Shown: positions 17,514 through 27,352, numbered from the stretch's first letter. The stretch: DNA of 64,000 bases from Flavobacterium sp. ASV13 (GCF_000745775.1 NZ_JQJY01000001.1:806001-870000), one strand, 5' to 3'. Notes: generated from the letters alone by a model not told the origin. A program made the numbers and translations.

Positions 17514-18404
17514 TTAAACTACTGGTTCTTTCTTTTTAAATATTTTTTTGAAAAGATTTACGATTAGCAGGACAATAAATCCAAAAACAAGCCCCACTAC
17601 AAATTCTTTAATAATTGATGGAATCTTTATTTCTTCCGCTAAATGATGAATGTATGGGATATAATGCACAAACAAACCTCCGGCTACTAAAATAAGAGCA
17701 ATTGTGCCAATAACAGTTAATGCTTTGATCACTTTTGGAAGTGCCTGAACCAAAATATTTCCGATAAATTTTAAAAGGCTTTTTTCTTTTTTACTGCGTT
17801 GAATCATTTTGAAACCAACTTCGTCCATACGAACGATAAGCGCTACAATTCCGTAAACTCCAATTGTTGCTATTAGCGCAATGATTGAAACTGTGATAAT
17901 TTGTGACATTAAAGGCTTACCAATTACAGTTCCTAAAGCGATAATTACGATTTCTACAGAAAGAATAAAATCAGTAACAATGGCCGATTTTACTTTGTCT
18001 TTTTCGATTATTAAAATCTCTTCCTCAGTAAGTACTTCATCTGTAATTCCTTCAGATTCTTCATGCGCATGAGGAACTATAAATTCATAGATTTTTTCGG
18101 CTCCTTCATAAGCTAAAAACAATCCTCCCAAAACCAAAACTACCATGATAGCAACTGGAAAAAATGCACTTAATAAAAATGCAATTGGAAGAATAATGAT
18201 TTTATTCAATAAAGAACCTTTGCTGATTGCCCATAAAACCGGAAGCTCTCTAGATGATGCGAAACCTGAAGCTTTTTCGGCGTTTACAGCCAAATCGTCT
18301 CCTAAAATTCCAGCTGTTTTTTTTGCTGCAACTTTACTCATTACTGCAACATCATCCATAATTGCTGCGATATCATCCAATAGAGCGAAAAAACCTGAAC
18401 CCAT
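17514..18404 (-). CDS. DUF808 family inner-membrane protein (YedI-like)
   Basis: A 296-residue polytopic membrane protein. The N-terminus MGSGFFALLDDIAAIMDDVAVMSKVAAKKTAGILGDDLAVNAE is the hallmark of the DUF808/YedI family. About six hydrophobic segments follow (for example ILPIAFLLSAFFPVAIMVVLVLGG and VIGTIALILVAGGLFVHYI), with an acidic cytoplasmic loop AHEESEGITDEVLTEEE and a basic tail FKKIFKKKEPVV. The function is unknown. It is probably co-transcribed with the 39-codon gene 74 bases upstream. Confidence 0.88.
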   Translation of the reverse strand: MGSGFFALLDDIAAIMDDVAVMSKVAAKKTAGILGDDLAVNAEKASGFASSRELPVLWAISKGSLLNKIIILPIAFLLSAFFPVAIMVVLVLGGLFLAYEGAEKIYEFIVPHAHEESEGITDEVLTEEEILIIEKDKVKSAIVTDFILSVEIVIIALGTVIGKPLMSQIITVSIIALIATIGVYGIVALIVRMDEVGFKMIQRSKKEKSLLKFIGNILVQALPKVIKALTVIGTIALILVAGGLFVHYIPYIHHLAEEIKIPSIIKEFVVGLVFGFIVLLIVNLFKKIFKKKEPVV

Positions 18405-18478
18405 TTTTTAATTAATTTTTAGTTGTGCGAATCTACCACTTTTATCCTAATTTCTTAACTGAATATTGGATTTAATTC

Positions 18479-18598
18479 CTAACTGCACTGTCCTAATAAA
18501 AGCCAGATAATTACAAAAACTAATATAGTTCCGAAACATCCTCCACCTAATTTTTTGGCGCCATATCCTGCGATCAATCCTCTAAATATATTATTCAT
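18479..18598 (-). CDS. 39-residue single-pass membrane protein
   Basis: A short gene easily missed by length cut-offs. The peptide starts MNNIFRGLIAGYGAKKLGGG and continues with a hydrophobic helix CFGTILVFVIIWLLLGQ before ending in CS. It therefore has a basic, glycine-rich head and one transmembrane segment with a Trp at the edge, a believable protein composition with two Cys. It ends 74 bases before the DUF808 gene on the same strand and starts 92 bases after the clpB terminator, so it probably leads a two-gene unit. No function can be assigned. Confidence 0.65.
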   Translation of the reverse strand: MNNIFRGLIAGYGAKKLGGGCFGTILVFVIIWLLLGQCS

Positions 18599-18690
18599 AA
18601 TGTATGTTTTTAAGTTATTGTAAATTTGAGAATTATACCTAAAACATCATTTATAATACTTTCAAAAAATGTTTCAATATTTAAACAAAA

Positions 18691-18726
18691 AAAAAACACC
18701 AAATCATTTCTGATTTGATGTTTTTT
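18691..18726 (-). terminator. Terminator after clpB
   Basis: Sixteen-base arms (AAAAAACACCAAATCA and its complement, one mismatch) with loop TTTC. It is followed by a U run on the minus strand and lies about 25 bases after the clpB stop. Confidence 0.85.
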
Positions 18727-18751
18727 GAGAACATTAAAGTATTAAAAAAAA

Positions 18752-21355
18752 TTATTCTACTGTTGATGTTTGATTTCTAAAAACCAATTTTCCGTCAAAC
18801 GCATCAATTAAAATAATACTGTCTGTAGTAATATTTCCAGCTAGAATTTCTTTTGACAACTGATTTAAAACCTCTCTCTGAACCACACGTTTTACAGGTC
18901 TTGCTCCAAACTGAGGATCAAATCCTTTTTCAGATAAATAAGCGATTGCTTCTGGAGTTGCATCCATTGTAATACCTTGCAGAGCCAGCATTTTGGTAAC
19001 ACTCTTCAATTGTAAACTTACAATTCTTGAAATATTATCGACTGTAAGTGGGGTAAACATAACGATTTCATCGATACGGTTTATGAATTCAGGTCGTACT
19101 GTTTGTTTCAATAATCCTAAAACTTCTGTTTTTGCTGCTTCTGTAGCCGCTTCCACTCCACCTTTCAGATTTTCAAATTTCTCTTGTATAATCTGGCTTC
19201 CCATGTTGGAAGTCATGATGATAATCGTGTTTTTGAAATCAGCCAAGCGTCCTTTATTGTCTGTTAATCGGCCTTCATCTAAAACCTGCAATAAAATATT
19301 GAAAGTATCCGGATGCGCTTTTTCGATCTCGTCTAACAAAATTACAGAATAAGGTTTTCTACGAACAGCTTCTGTCAATTGACCACCTTCATCATAACCT
19401 ACATATCCTGGAGGCGCACCAACCAAACGGCTCACACTATGACGTTCCTGATACTCACTCATATCGATACGTGTCATGGCATTTTCATCATCAAAAAGAT
19501 ATTCGGCCAAGGCTTTTGCTAATTCTGTTTTACCAACTCCGGTTGTTCCCAAGAATAAGAAAGTTCCAACTGGTTTTTTCATATCCTGTAAACCGGCACG
19601 GCTTCTGCGAACAGCATCGCTCACGGCTTCTATCGCTTCTTCCTGACCTACTACACGCTTATGCAATTCGTCTTCAAGATGCAATAGCTTTTCTCTTTCC
19701 GTTTGAAGCATTTTCATTACTGGAATTCCTGTCCATTTTGCTACTACTTCTGCAATATCTTCTCTGGTAACTTCTTCTTTAATTAATGAAGTTCCCGATT
19801 GAAATTCCTGTAATTGTTTTTGCAAATTTTCTTGGCGTTCCTGCGCTTCTTTTATTTTTCCGTAACGAATTTCGGCTACTTTTCCGTAATCACCATCACG
19901 TTCTGCGCGTTCTGCTTCATATTTAAAGTCTTCAATTTCTAGTTTTACAGCCTGAATTCCGTCAACAATATCTTTTTCCTGTTTCCATTTTGCAAAAATT
20001 TCATTTCGCTCTTCTTTTAGATTGGCCAATTCCATACCTAAAATCTTAAGTTTGCTTTCTTCTTTCTCTCGTTTAATGGCTTCAATTTCGATTTCCAACT
20101 GCATGATTTTACGATCCAAAACATCTAATTCTTCTGGTTTTGAATTGATTTCCATACGCAACTTAGAAGCAGCCTCGTCCATCAAATCGATTGCTTTATC
20201 TGGCAAGAAACGATTTGTAATATATCTTTGTGAAAGTTCTACAGCCGCAATAATAGCTTCGTCTTTAATTTGAACTTTATGATGCGTCTCATATTTTTCT
20301 TTAATTCCACGAAGAATTGAAATGGCACTTTCAGTATCTGGTTCATCAATTAAAACCTTTTGGAAACGTCTTTCAAGCGCTTTATCTTTTTCAAAATATT
20401 TTTGATATTCATCTAAAGTCGTAGCACCGATTGCTCTAAGTTCTCCACGCGCTAAAGCTGGTTTCAGGATATTAGCCGCATCCATTGCACCTTCACCTCC
20501 ACCCGCGCCTACAAGCGTATGAATTTCATCAATAAACAAAACGATATCTCCTTCTGCCGAAGTAACTTCTTTTACAACCGATTTTAGACGTTCTTCAAAT
20601 TCTCCTTTGTACTTTGCTCCAGCAATTAGAGCTCCCATATCTAATGAGAAAACAATTTTTTCTTTTAGATTTTCAGGAACGTCGCCATCCACAATTCTAT
20701 GGGCCAACCCTTCTGCAATGGCGGTTTTACCAACTCCAGGTTCTCCAATTAACATTGGGTTGTTTTTTGTTCTACGCGTCAGAATCTGCAAGACACGACG
20801 TATTTCTTCATCACGACCAATAACTGGATCTAGTTTTCCTGTCCTCGCTAATTCGTTTAAATTTTTTGCGTATTTATTTAACGAATTATAAGTTTCTTCT
20901 GCCGAAGCTGATGTTACCCTTTCTCCTTTTCTCAATTCTTCGATAGCCGCTTTTAAACCTTTTCCGGTAACTCCCTGATCTTTTAAAATCTGAGAAACTT
21001 TACTTTTGGAATCAAAAATAGCTAGAATTAAATGCTCGATCGAAACGTATTCGTCGTTCATTTTTTGTGCAATAATTTCAGCTTCATTCAAAGCTTTATT
21101 GGCGTCTCTTGAAAGCATAATTTCACCTCCGGAAACTTTTGGAAAACTCTGAATTGTACTGTCTAAAATTTGTAAAAACAGAGGCACATTTACATTTAGT
21201 TTTTTCAAAATAAATGGCGCTACGTTTTCATCAACTTCAAAAATAGCTTTGAAAATGTGTTCATTTTCAATTTGCTGCTGGCCATTTCGTTGCGCTAATT
21301 GCTGTGACAACTGAATGGCTTCCTGCGATTTAATAGTAAACTTGTTAATATTCAT
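18752..21355 (-). CDS. clpB: ATP-dependent disaggregase ClpB
   Basis: Hexameric AAA+ chaperone that extracts polypeptides from aggregates together with DnaK. The 867-residue length is typical. The order is a Clp N-domain (about 1-145), NBD1 with Walker [14 protein letters not shown] and Walker [11 protein letters not shown], a coiled-coil middle domain (about 400-530), NBD2 with Walker [14 protein letters not shown] and Walker [14 protein letters not shown], and a C-terminal D2 small domain. The middle domain separates it from ClpA and ClpC. Heat regulation is expected for the family, but no heat-shock element could be confirmed upstream. Confidence 0.97.
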   Translation of the reverse strand: MNINKFTIKSQEAIQLSQQLAQRNGQQQIENEHIFKAIFEVDENVAPFILKKLNVNVPLFLQILDSTIQSFPKVSGGEIMLSRDANKALNEAEIIAQKMNDEYVSIEHLILAIFDSKSKVSQILKDQGVTGKGLKAAIEELRKGERVTSASAEETYNSLNKYAKNLNELARTGKLDPVIGRDEEIRRVLQILTRRTKNNPMLIGEPGVGKTAIAEGLAHRIVDGDVPENLKEKIVFSLDMGALIAGAKYKGEFEERLKSVVKEVTSAEGDIVLFIDEIHTLVGAGGGEGAMDAANILKPALARGELRAIGATTLDEYQKYFEKDKALERRFQKVLIDEPDTESAISILRGIKEKYETHHKVQIKDEAIIAAVELSQRYITNRFLPDKAIDLMDEAASKLRMEINSKPEELDVLDRKIMQLEIEIEAIKREKEESKLKILGMELANLKEERNEIFAKWKQEKDIVDGIQAVKLEIEDFKYEAERAERDGDYGKVAEIRYGKIKEAQERQENLQKQLQEFQSGTSLIKEEVTREDIAEVVAKWTGIPVMKMLQTEREKLLHLEDELHKRVVGQEEAIEAVSDAVRRSRAGLQDMKKPVGTFLFLGTTGVGKTELAKALAEYLFDDENAMTRIDMSEYQERHSVSRLVGAPPGYVGYDEGGQLTEAVRRKPYSVILLDEIEKAHPDTFNILLQVLDEGRLTDNKGRLADFKNTIIIMTSNMGSQIIQEKFENLKGGVEAATEAAKTEVLGLLKQTVRPEFINRIDEIVMFTPLTVDNISRIVSLQLKSVTKMLALQGITMDATPEAIAYLSEKGFDPQFGARPVKRVVQREVLNQLSKEILAGNITTDSIILIDAFDGKLVFRNQTSTVE

Positions 21356-21561
21356 ATTTTTATGATTTGACTGATTTTTAATTTTCTGATATTCAATAAC
21401 ATTAAAGTTACGATTTATAGAGATACATTTTTAATTCAAATAATCTAACTTTGTATTCGAATAGACAAATTATATTCCACAGTAAAAATAAAGACAAAAT
21501 GACATTGAAAACATGATTTCTATCATTTTAAAATGTCAAAAAGTCATAAAACAAGCCAAAT

Positions 21562-21951
21562 ATGAGTTTTTTTAATTCAATCTTCGGAAGTTCTGAAAAC
21601 TCAGAAACTCCAAAAAGTAAAGTAAACTGGACAGAATTAACCGATATTCTTCAATTAATGGAGATTGAAGCAATATCAAACGAAAAGCCAGTTGTAATTT
21701 TTAAACACAGCACAAGATGCAGCATCAGCCGAATGGCGTTGAAACAATTTGAAAGAGAGTTTGATCTTGAAGATGTTGTTGATGCTTATTTCCTTGATTT
21801 GATTGCGCATCGTGATATCTCAAATGAAATCGCAAATAGATTTGGCGTTTATCATGAATCACCACAATTGATATTAATCAAAAACGGAAAAGCTGTTTAC
21901 GATGTTTCGCATAGCGATATTGATGCCGATGCATTGAAAAGCAAGATCTAA
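21562..21951 (+). CDS. ytxJ: Bacillithiol-system redox protein YtxJ
   Basis: A 129-residue thioredoxin-fold protein, thought in Bacillus and Bacteroidetes to remove bacillithiol from proteins (monothiol bacilliredoxin-like). The active site is FKHSTRCSISRMA with a single Cys in the TRCS motif, instead of the CxxC of thioredoxin. The conserved cis-Pro region is ESPQLILIKNGKAVYD. A -7 box TAACTTTG lies at 21446-21453, which would give a long untranslated leader, so an unseen nearer promoter is possible. It stands alone, divergent from clpB. Confidence 0.9.
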   Translation: MSFFNSIFGSSENSETPKSKVNWTELTDILQLMEIEAISNEKPVVIFKHSTRCSISRMALKQFEREFDLEDVVDAYFLDLIAHRDISNEIANRFGVYHESPQLILIKNGKAVYDVSHSDIDADALKSKI

Positions 21952-21957
21952 ACTAGT

Positions 21958-22140
21958 AGTTATAAATTATGAGTTATGAGTTATGATTTGTGAGTTATTA
22001 CTCAACTCTTAGACTACAACAAAATTAAAAGCCTGAAATTATTTGTATAATTTCAGGCTTTTAATTTTGTTACGTCAAATCTAATTTTAATTCAAATTAG
22101 CGTTCAACTCATAATTCACAACTCATAATTCATAATTAAA
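21958..22140. repeat. Inverted heptamer arrays around a shared terminator
   Basis: On the left, units TATGAGT, TATGAGT, TATGATT, TGTGAGT, TATTACT follow in 7-bp phase. On the right (about 22107-22141), units AACTCAT, AATTCAC, AACTCAT, AATTCAT, AATTAAA do the same in the complementary sense. The perfect terminator hairpin lies between them, so the whole gap forms one nested palindrome between convergent genes. Confidence 0.75.
22021..22068. terminator. Bidirectional terminator with 22-bp perfect stem
   Basis: Arms 22021-22042 and 22047-22068 (core AGCCTGAAATTAT) are perfectly complementary with loop TTGT and AT-rich ends. It serves ytxJ and the convergent membrane-protein unit. Confidence 0.9.
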
Positions 22141-22141
22141 C

Positions 22142-23305
22142 TTAAAAGCTTCCTCCAGAACCACCTCCGCTAAAGCCTCCATCTCCAAATTCCATCGGAG
22201 AATCTACCTTAACTTCTGGTTTCATTCCGAAAGTTGAAGCTACAACTAAAGCTTCGGCGTTTAAGAAATTATCTGAATGATTGATTCGGTCTGGTTTAAA
22301 AGTCAAACCACTTTCTTTTTCTCTTAATTTTTTAATTGAAAAAAAAGCAATTGCAAATAAAACTACTCCGCCAAGTGTAAGTGCAACTTCAATTGGCAAA
22401 ACGGAATAATAAAATCGGATAGTGTAAATTGAAAATGCAATTGCCAAAAAACTGATCCATAGCATTATTCTGTCTTTTCCTTTTAAAGCTTGAATCAAAT
22501 AAATTATTGGGACAATAATCGTAAATGCATAAAAGAAAAATGCAAACGGAATGTCTGTTCCTGGTTTTATTTCATTCTCTAATAATTCTGCTGAAAGTTC
22601 TCTAACTACTAAATAGTTGCAAGAAAGATAAAACAATATCAAGCAAAAACTATTGGCTAATAAAAGTCCGTTGTAATAATAACTTTCTTTTAGATTGAAG
22701 ATTATTTTTTTAGTTACAAAATATAAAATTGCTGCAGAAATCATTGCTACAAAAGGCAAAATTGTTTTCCCTATCTCACCAAATTCAAACATTTCAAAAA
22801 ACAAAAATCCCGATACCGCTATACAGAAAACTAACATTGATACTAAATGAAGATATCGTAAAAACATAAAAAGTGCTGCAATTGCAACAAAAAAAGCGAT
22901 TACAGCTTCATAACCTTCTGTTGTGACCGCAATTGCAATTCCGATATTTAAAAGCGCACCTAAAATAAATGCATCATCTAAACCATGATTATGATAATTT
23001 TGTGTAGCCAATAATTCTGCTCCGACAAATCCAACTACAGCAAAAATATAGCAGCAAATTTGAAAAAAAACACGTTCGCCACTTAAACCAAATAAAGAAA
23101 TTGCTCCACAAATTGAAAGATATAATAAACAACCCAGCAAAAAAAATCCAATTCTAACCAGAATATTGCTTTGACTTTTTAAAACCGGCAATTCCTTTTC
23201 TATAAATTTCTTTTGATCCTTGCTTATAAAACCTCCATTATATAAAGTATCTGCTTCATTAACTAAAGCTCCATTATCTAACATTTTTTTATCGTACACT
23301 ATCAT
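22142..23305 (-). CDS. Polytopic membrane protein with glycine-rich tail
   Basis: A 387-residue protein with a short soluble head (about 1-45, with a helix like those of DUF2157 proteins) and then about ten hydrophobic segments. It ends in the flexible tail GDGGFSGGGSGGSF. The start overlaps the upstream membrane-protein stop by four bases (ATGA), so the two are translationally coupled. The pair resembles DUF2157/DUF4401 neighbours found in many bacteria, but I cannot be certain of the family. The function is unknown. Confidence 0.75.
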   Translation of the reverse strand: MIVYDKKMLDNGALVNEADTLYNGGFISKDQKKFIEKELPVLKSQSNILVRIGFFLLGCLLYLSICGAISLFGLSGERVFFQICCYIFAVVGFVGAELLATQNYHNHGLDDAFILGALLNIGIAIAVTTEGYEAVIAFFVAIAALFMFLRYLHLVSMLVFCIAVSGFLFFEMFEFGEIGKTILPFVAMISAAILYFVTKKIIFNLKESYYYNGLLLANSFCLILFYLSCNYLVVRELSAELLENEIKPGTDIPFAFFFYAFTIIVPIIYLIQALKGKDRIMLWISFLAIAFSIYTIRFYYSVLPIEVALTLGGVVLFAIAFFSIKKLREKESGLTFKPDRINHSDNFLNAEALVVASTFGMKPEVKVDSPMEFGDGGFSGGGSGGSF

Positions 23306-24303
23306 GCTTTAATTTCTTTGTTGAATTTTTTAATCAGTTTTATAAATAACACTATTGAGCCAATAAAATAAGCCGGTAAAAGAAATACAAATAGTTCCCA
23401 TATATCAGAAAAATCAACATTCTCAAATATTCTGAACAAAATTATATTTCCGCCAATATAGCCGTACACAATCATAAAAACATATAAAGACATTGCTTTA
23501 TTCTCATGACTAACTTTATAGAAATAAAATGTAGAGGCCACTAAAACAATAGCAAACAACATCCAATTAAGCGCATCATAGCTGGTTAAATTACTAATTG
23601 AAGCTATACTTATGATATGCAAAGCAAAAGTCAGAAAAATTAAACTAAAGTGTGTTTTTAAAGAAATTCTACGGCTATAAATCGTCCATAAAATTAATAA
23701 GACACCAAGCATTACAGCTGAATAACTCAAATTTTGACTTGCATACAAATTATTACTGTCATTAAAAATATCTTGTGGTGTTACCGAAAGTCCGATGTAA
23801 GCTGCCAAACCAGTAATTGCAATTGTCAAAACGCTTTTATTATCAAAATAATAAGCGCAAAAGAAACTCACTATTGTTGGGATTAAAGTTGCTAATCCGT
23901 AATGTTCGCCAAAGGGTTTGTACTGAAACTGCAGATAACCAATAAAAATACAGGTCAGAATATTGGCCGCAAGCACCAAATATTCTAAAACCGGATGCTC
24001 AAAAACGGTTTCTGATTTTTGGAAACCTTTTGAATTTTTAAAACAATAATAAAAACAAACTACAATGACTATAAGTAAAATGGAAAGAATGGCAATGTGA
24101 CCAATTGTATCAATATTTTCATAAATCAAGATTCCAATTCCCGAAGTAAAAAGTAAAACAGACAAATACAAAAACAGTTTTAATTCTGCATTTAATGAAA
24201 AAATTCCCAAATTACGATAAGCTACAATTTCCTTGTATTGATTTTCTGTAATTAGATTTTTATCCCGAAGCGATTCTGTAAACTTATCATCGAACTTATT
24301 CAT
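23302..24303 (-). CDS. DUF2157-like polytopic membrane protein
   Basis: A 333-residue integral membrane protein that starts with a soluble helical segment (MNKFDDKFTESLRDKNLITE, about 1-40). About ten transmembrane helices follow, and it ends in a basic tail KLIKKFNKEIKA. It is the first gene of a two-gene unit, with a -7 box TATTTTTG on the minus strand at 24327-24334. The head shares the pattern of its downstream partner (a short recognition helix, then membrane), suggesting they are distant paralogues that act together. The function is unknown. Confidence 0.75.
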   Translation of the reverse strand: MNKFDDKFTESLRDKNLITENQYKEIVAYRNLGIFSLNAELKLFLYLSVLLFTSGIGILIYENIDTIGHIAILSILLIVIVVCFYYCFKNSKGFQKSETVFEHPVLEYLVLAANILTCIFIGYLQFQYKPFGEHYGLATLIPTIVSFFCAYYFDNKSVLTIAITGLAAYIGLSVTPQDIFNDSNNLYASQNLSYSAVMLGVLLILWTIYSRRISLKTHFSLIFLTFALHIISIASISNLTSYDALNWMLFAIVLVASTFYFYKVSHENKAMSLYVFMIVYGYIGGNIILFRIFENVDFSDIWELFVFLLPAYFIGSIVLFIKLIKKFNKEIKA

Positions 24304-24471
24304 ATTTTGTATTTATATAGTACAATCAAAAATAGTTTTTTTTTAATGCAATTGATTTTTATTTGTAAATAAATTCGGCTTTATTCTTGTAAAACAGAAC
24401 TTAGTACAGTTTTGAAATCCAAATTCTTTATAAAAACAAAGTACTAGAATGCAAAAAAATCATAAATATTA

Positions 24472-24500
24472 TTGACTTTAAAATTAATTAATTACATTCG
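24472..24500 (+). promoter_or_regulatory. Promoter for the pectate lyase
   Basis: TTG at 24472-24474 and TACATTCG at 24493-24500, one mismatch from TAnnTTTG, are separated by 18 bases. The predicted start near 24506 falls within a palindrome. Confidence 0.55.
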
Positions 24501-24514
24501 TGTAATCGATTACA
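24491..24514. promoter_or_regulatory. Palindromic operator over the pectate lyase promoter
   Basis: TGTAATCGATTACA (24501-24514) is a perfect 14-bp palindrome with a central CG, as in LacI-family operators. An overlapping second inverted repeat, ATTACA-TTCG-TGTAAT, spans 24491-24506. Together they cover the -7 box and the predicted start site, which fits repression. Confidence 0.6.
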
Positions 24515-24552
24515 TTAAATTGATATCAAAACCACTTAAACCAAATATTAAA

Positions 24553-25866
24553 ATGAAAAAGAATTTGTTTTTACTTCTTTTCCTCTTGAGTCTGTCTGTT
24601 TCTGCACAAAATTATGTGATGACGTCTCCAGAAGGATTTGGCGCATCTGCTACTGGAGGTGGCACCACAACTCCCGTTACCGTTACCACTTATGCCGATT
24701 TAACAGCGAAACTAAAACTGACAACGCCACAAGTTATTTTAGTTTCCGGAACAATCAACTGCAGTTACACTAGTTTGCTGGTCACAAACAAAACTGTTAT
24801 TGGACTTCCGGGAGCACGATTAGTAAACACTGATCAAACTGCGGCGGGTTCAGGAATTTTAAGCTTAAAATCTGGATCAGACAATATTATTATCCGAAAT
24901 CTAATTTTTGAAGGTCCTGGCGCTTATGATGTAGACGGACATGATAATCTTACTTCTGAAGCTACAAATGTTTGGGTAGATCATTGTGAATTTCAGGATG
25001 GAATGGATGGTAATTTTGATAATAAAGGAGCCGCAGACAATGTGACCATTTCATGGACAAAGTTTACATACTTAAAAACACCAAAAGCCGGTGGTTCTGG
25101 CGGGGCCGATGATCATCGATTTACCAATCTTGTAGGTTCAAATAAAAGTGATGCTCCTGTTGATGGTCACTTTAGCATTACTTTTAAAAACTGTTATTGG
25201 GCAGATGGATGCAAGGAAAGAATGCCAAGAGGTAGAAATACTGAACTACATATTTTGAATTGCTATTACAATACGTCAGTTTCAGGTTCTTTGGCAATTG
25301 GTTTAGGCGGAGGCGATAAAAATTCGACTTGTTATGTTGAAGGAACAGATTTTGCTAAAATTGGGACTGCTTTTAAAAATTACATCAGTACAGATGGCGG
25401 AACTGTTGGAATTACATTTTCTAACTGCCTAAAAGCCGGAGCAGATTATGGCGACCCAGTTTCAAAACCTTCATACAACTATACGGCTCTTGCAATAAAT
25501 GATGTTGCTGGATATATAACTAATGCTTCGTGTGGTGCAGGTGCAACACTTCAAGTTTCTACTGATGGAAAAATAGCATCAAGTTGCAACGGTCTAGGTA
25601 TAAAAGAAAACAAAAATGATTTAGAACTTAAATATTATCCAACCAAAATCAATCGCCTTTTAAACATTGAGTTTTCAGGAATTGACAACGGATTAGCTTA
25701 TGTTAATTTGTTTTCTTCCAGTGGCGCTAAAGTATATTCGGAATCAAAAAATATTGTTTCTGATGAAAAACTAGAACTGAATGTTGGAAATCTTGCAAAA
25801 GGTATTTACATCTGTAAAGTTCAGATTGAAAACCGAAGTAAAACTTTTAAACTTTTGAAAATTTAA
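24553..25866 (+). CDS. Secreted pectate lyase (PL1-like) with sorting domain
   Basis: Cleaves polygalacturonate by beta-elimination outside the cell. The model has 437 residues from MKKNLFLL, with a signal peptide ending near SVSAQ. A right-handed beta-helix follows with PL1 signatures: VWVDHCEFQDGMDG (calcium-binding vWiDH), DDHRF, and ERMPRGRN with the catalytic-region Arg. The last 80 residues (KYYPTKINRLLNIEFSG to FKLLKI) form a type A sorting domain for the type IX secretion system. The frame opens 81 bases earlier, but the ATG at 24553 starts a clean signal peptide downstream of the promoter. It stands alone, with no SusC/SusD pair nearby. Confidence 0.93.
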   Translation: MKKNLFLLLFLLSLSVSAQNYVMTSPEGFGASATGGGTTTPVTVTTYADLTAKLKLTTPQVILVSGTINCSYTSLLVTNKTVIGLPGARLVNTDQTAAGSGILSLKSGSDNIIIRNLIFEGPGAYDVDGHDNLTSEATNVWVDHCEFQDGMDGNFDNKGAADNVTISWTKFTYLKTPKAGGSGGADDHRFTNLVGSNKSDAPVDGHFSITFKNCYWADGCKERMPRGRNTELHILNCYYNTSVSGSLAIGLGGGDKNSTCYVEGTDFAKIGTAFKNYISTDGGTVGITFSNCLKAGADYGDPVSKPSYNYTALAINDVAGYITNASCGAGATLQVSTDGKIASSCNGLGIKENKNDLELKYYPTKINRLLNIEFSGIDNGLAYVNLFSSSGAKVYSESKNIVSDEKLELNVGNLAKGIYICKVQIENRSKTFKLLKI

Positions 25867-25878
25867 ATTATTTCTATA

Positions 25879-25912
25879 AAAAAGGTCATTGAAATAAATC
25901 AATGACCTTTTT
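25879..25912. terminator. Bidirectional terminator, pectate lyase and arg operon
   Basis: A fourteen-pair perfect stem AAAAAGGTCATTGA/TCAATGACCTTTTT with loop AATAAA. It ends the pectate lyase transcript on the plus strand and the ten-gene arg operon on the minus strand. Confidence 0.9.
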
Positions 25913-25941
25913 ACATTTTATTTTTTACATCTTTCCAGAAA

Positions 25942-27222
25942 TTAAAAAGCAGCTTTCATTTTATCTTTAATTGCATCTAAACATAAATTATTTATACTGC
26001 CTTCGTGCGTATGTTTTGTTTCTTTTGGAGATTTATATGTTCCTGCTTCCAATTGTTCTGCAACAGCTTTGTATGCATCTCTAAACGGCATTCCTTCCAC
26101 AACCATTTCATTTAAAGTATCCACTGTAAACAAATAATCGTATTTTTTATCTTCTAAAATATGATCTTTAACTGTAATATCTTTTATTGAAAATATTGCA
26201 ATATCTAAACAAGATTTTAAAGTCTGAATTGCTGGAAATAAACCTTCCTTCAAAAGCTGTAAATCTCTATGATATCCACTTGGAAGATTATTTGTAATCA
26301 AAGTGATTTCGTATGGAAGCGCCTGAATCTTATTGCATTTTCCTCTGATTAATTCGAAAACATCCGGATTCTTTTTATGAGGCATAATACTTGAACCTGT
26401 TGTAAGATGCGCAGGTAAACCAATAAAATCAAAGTTCTGGCTCATATACAAACAAACGTCCATGGCAAATTTTGATAACGTTCCTGCAACACTTGTCATC
26501 GCAAAAGCAACAGTTTTTTCTGCTTTTCCACGGCTCATTTGTGCAGCAACGGCATTGTATTTTAAGGTTTCGAAACCTAATTCTTTTGTGGTAAATGTTC
26601 TGTTGATTGGAAATGAACTTCCGTAACCTGCAGCTGATCCTAACGGATTTTGATCTACAATTTTTGAAGCTGCGTTCAACATTGTAACATCATCGATTAA
26701 ACTTTCGGCGTAAGCAGAAAACCACATTCCGAATGACGATGGCATGGCGATTTGTAAATGTGTATAACCTGGTAATAATACATTTTGATGCTTTTCAGCC
26801 GATTCCATTAACAAGTCAAACAATGTTTTTACTTGTTCTTTTATCGCTTTTAATTCGTCTTTTAAATACAAATGAACATCTACCAAAACCTGATCGTTAC
26901 GAGAACGTGCGGTGTGGATTTTTTTTCCAGCATCGCCTAGTTTTATGGTTAGAAGATATTCGATTTTTGAATGTACGTCTTCGAAACTATCTTCGATTTC
27001 GAAATTTCCAACTACGATATCAGCAATGATTTCTTTTAAGGCATCAACTAAAGAAGTTGTTTCTTCTGAAGTTAATAAACCAATCTGTCCCAACATTTTA
27101 GCGTGAGCGATTGAACCTAAAGCATCGTATTTTGCTAAAACTAAATCTAGTTCACGATCGTTTCCAACGGTGAATTGCTCGATTTGTTTATCTGTTGGTA
27201 TTCCTTTTTCCCAAAGTTTCAT
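25942..27222 (-). CDS. argH: Argininosuccinate lyase
   Basis: Splits argininosuccinate into arginine and fumarate, the last step of arginine synthesis. It is the last gene of the operon. The 426 residues carry the superfamily signature GSSIMPHKKNPDVFELIRGK and the conserved block TARSRNDQVLVDVHLY. The catalytic-region HTHLQ appears as PGYTHLQIAMPSSFG. It is slightly shorter than the E. coli enzyme at the C-terminus, as is usual in Bacteroidetes. A large palindromic repeat separates it from argE. Confidence 0.96.
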   Translation of the reverse strand: MKLWEKGIPTDKQIEQFTVGNDRELDLVLAKYDALGSIAHAKMLGQIGLLTSEETTSLVDALKEIIADIVVGNFEIEDSFEDVHSKIEYLLTIKLGDAGKKIHTARSRNDQVLVDVHLYLKDELKAIKEQVKTLFDLLMESAEKHQNVLLPGYTHLQIAMPSSFGMWFSAYAESLIDDVTMLNAASKIVDQNPLGSAAGYGSSFPINRTFTTKELGFETLKYNAVAAQMSRGKAEKTVAFAMTSVAGTLSKFAMDVCLYMSQNFDFIGLPAHLTTGSSIMPHKKNPDVFELIRGKCNKIQALPYEITLITNNLPSGYHRDLQLLKEGLFPAIQTLKSCLDIAIFSIKDITVKDHILEDKKYDYLFTVDTLNEMVVEGMPFRDAYKAVAEQLEAGTYKSPKETKHTHEGSINNLCLDAIKDKMKAAF

Positions 27223-27238
27223 AGGTCATGTTTTTTTT

Positions 27239-27352
27239 CGCCACGAATTCACGAATTATTTTTTCAAATCTTTGCGATTATTTTTTTTTCGAATTAAATC
27301 GAATTAATATTTCGTTTAGTATAGTAAAAAAATAATTCGTGAATTCGTGGCG
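27239..27352. repeat. Inverted repeat of the GCCACGAATTCACGAATTA type
   Basis: Perfectly complementary 26-base arms at 27239-27264 (beginning CGCCACGAATTCACGAATTA) and 27327-27352 flank a 62-base AT-rich centre. It lies inside the arg operon between argE and argH, so the mRNA should form a long hairpin there. Related units are at 28571-28701 and 47118-47159. Confidence 0.85.
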
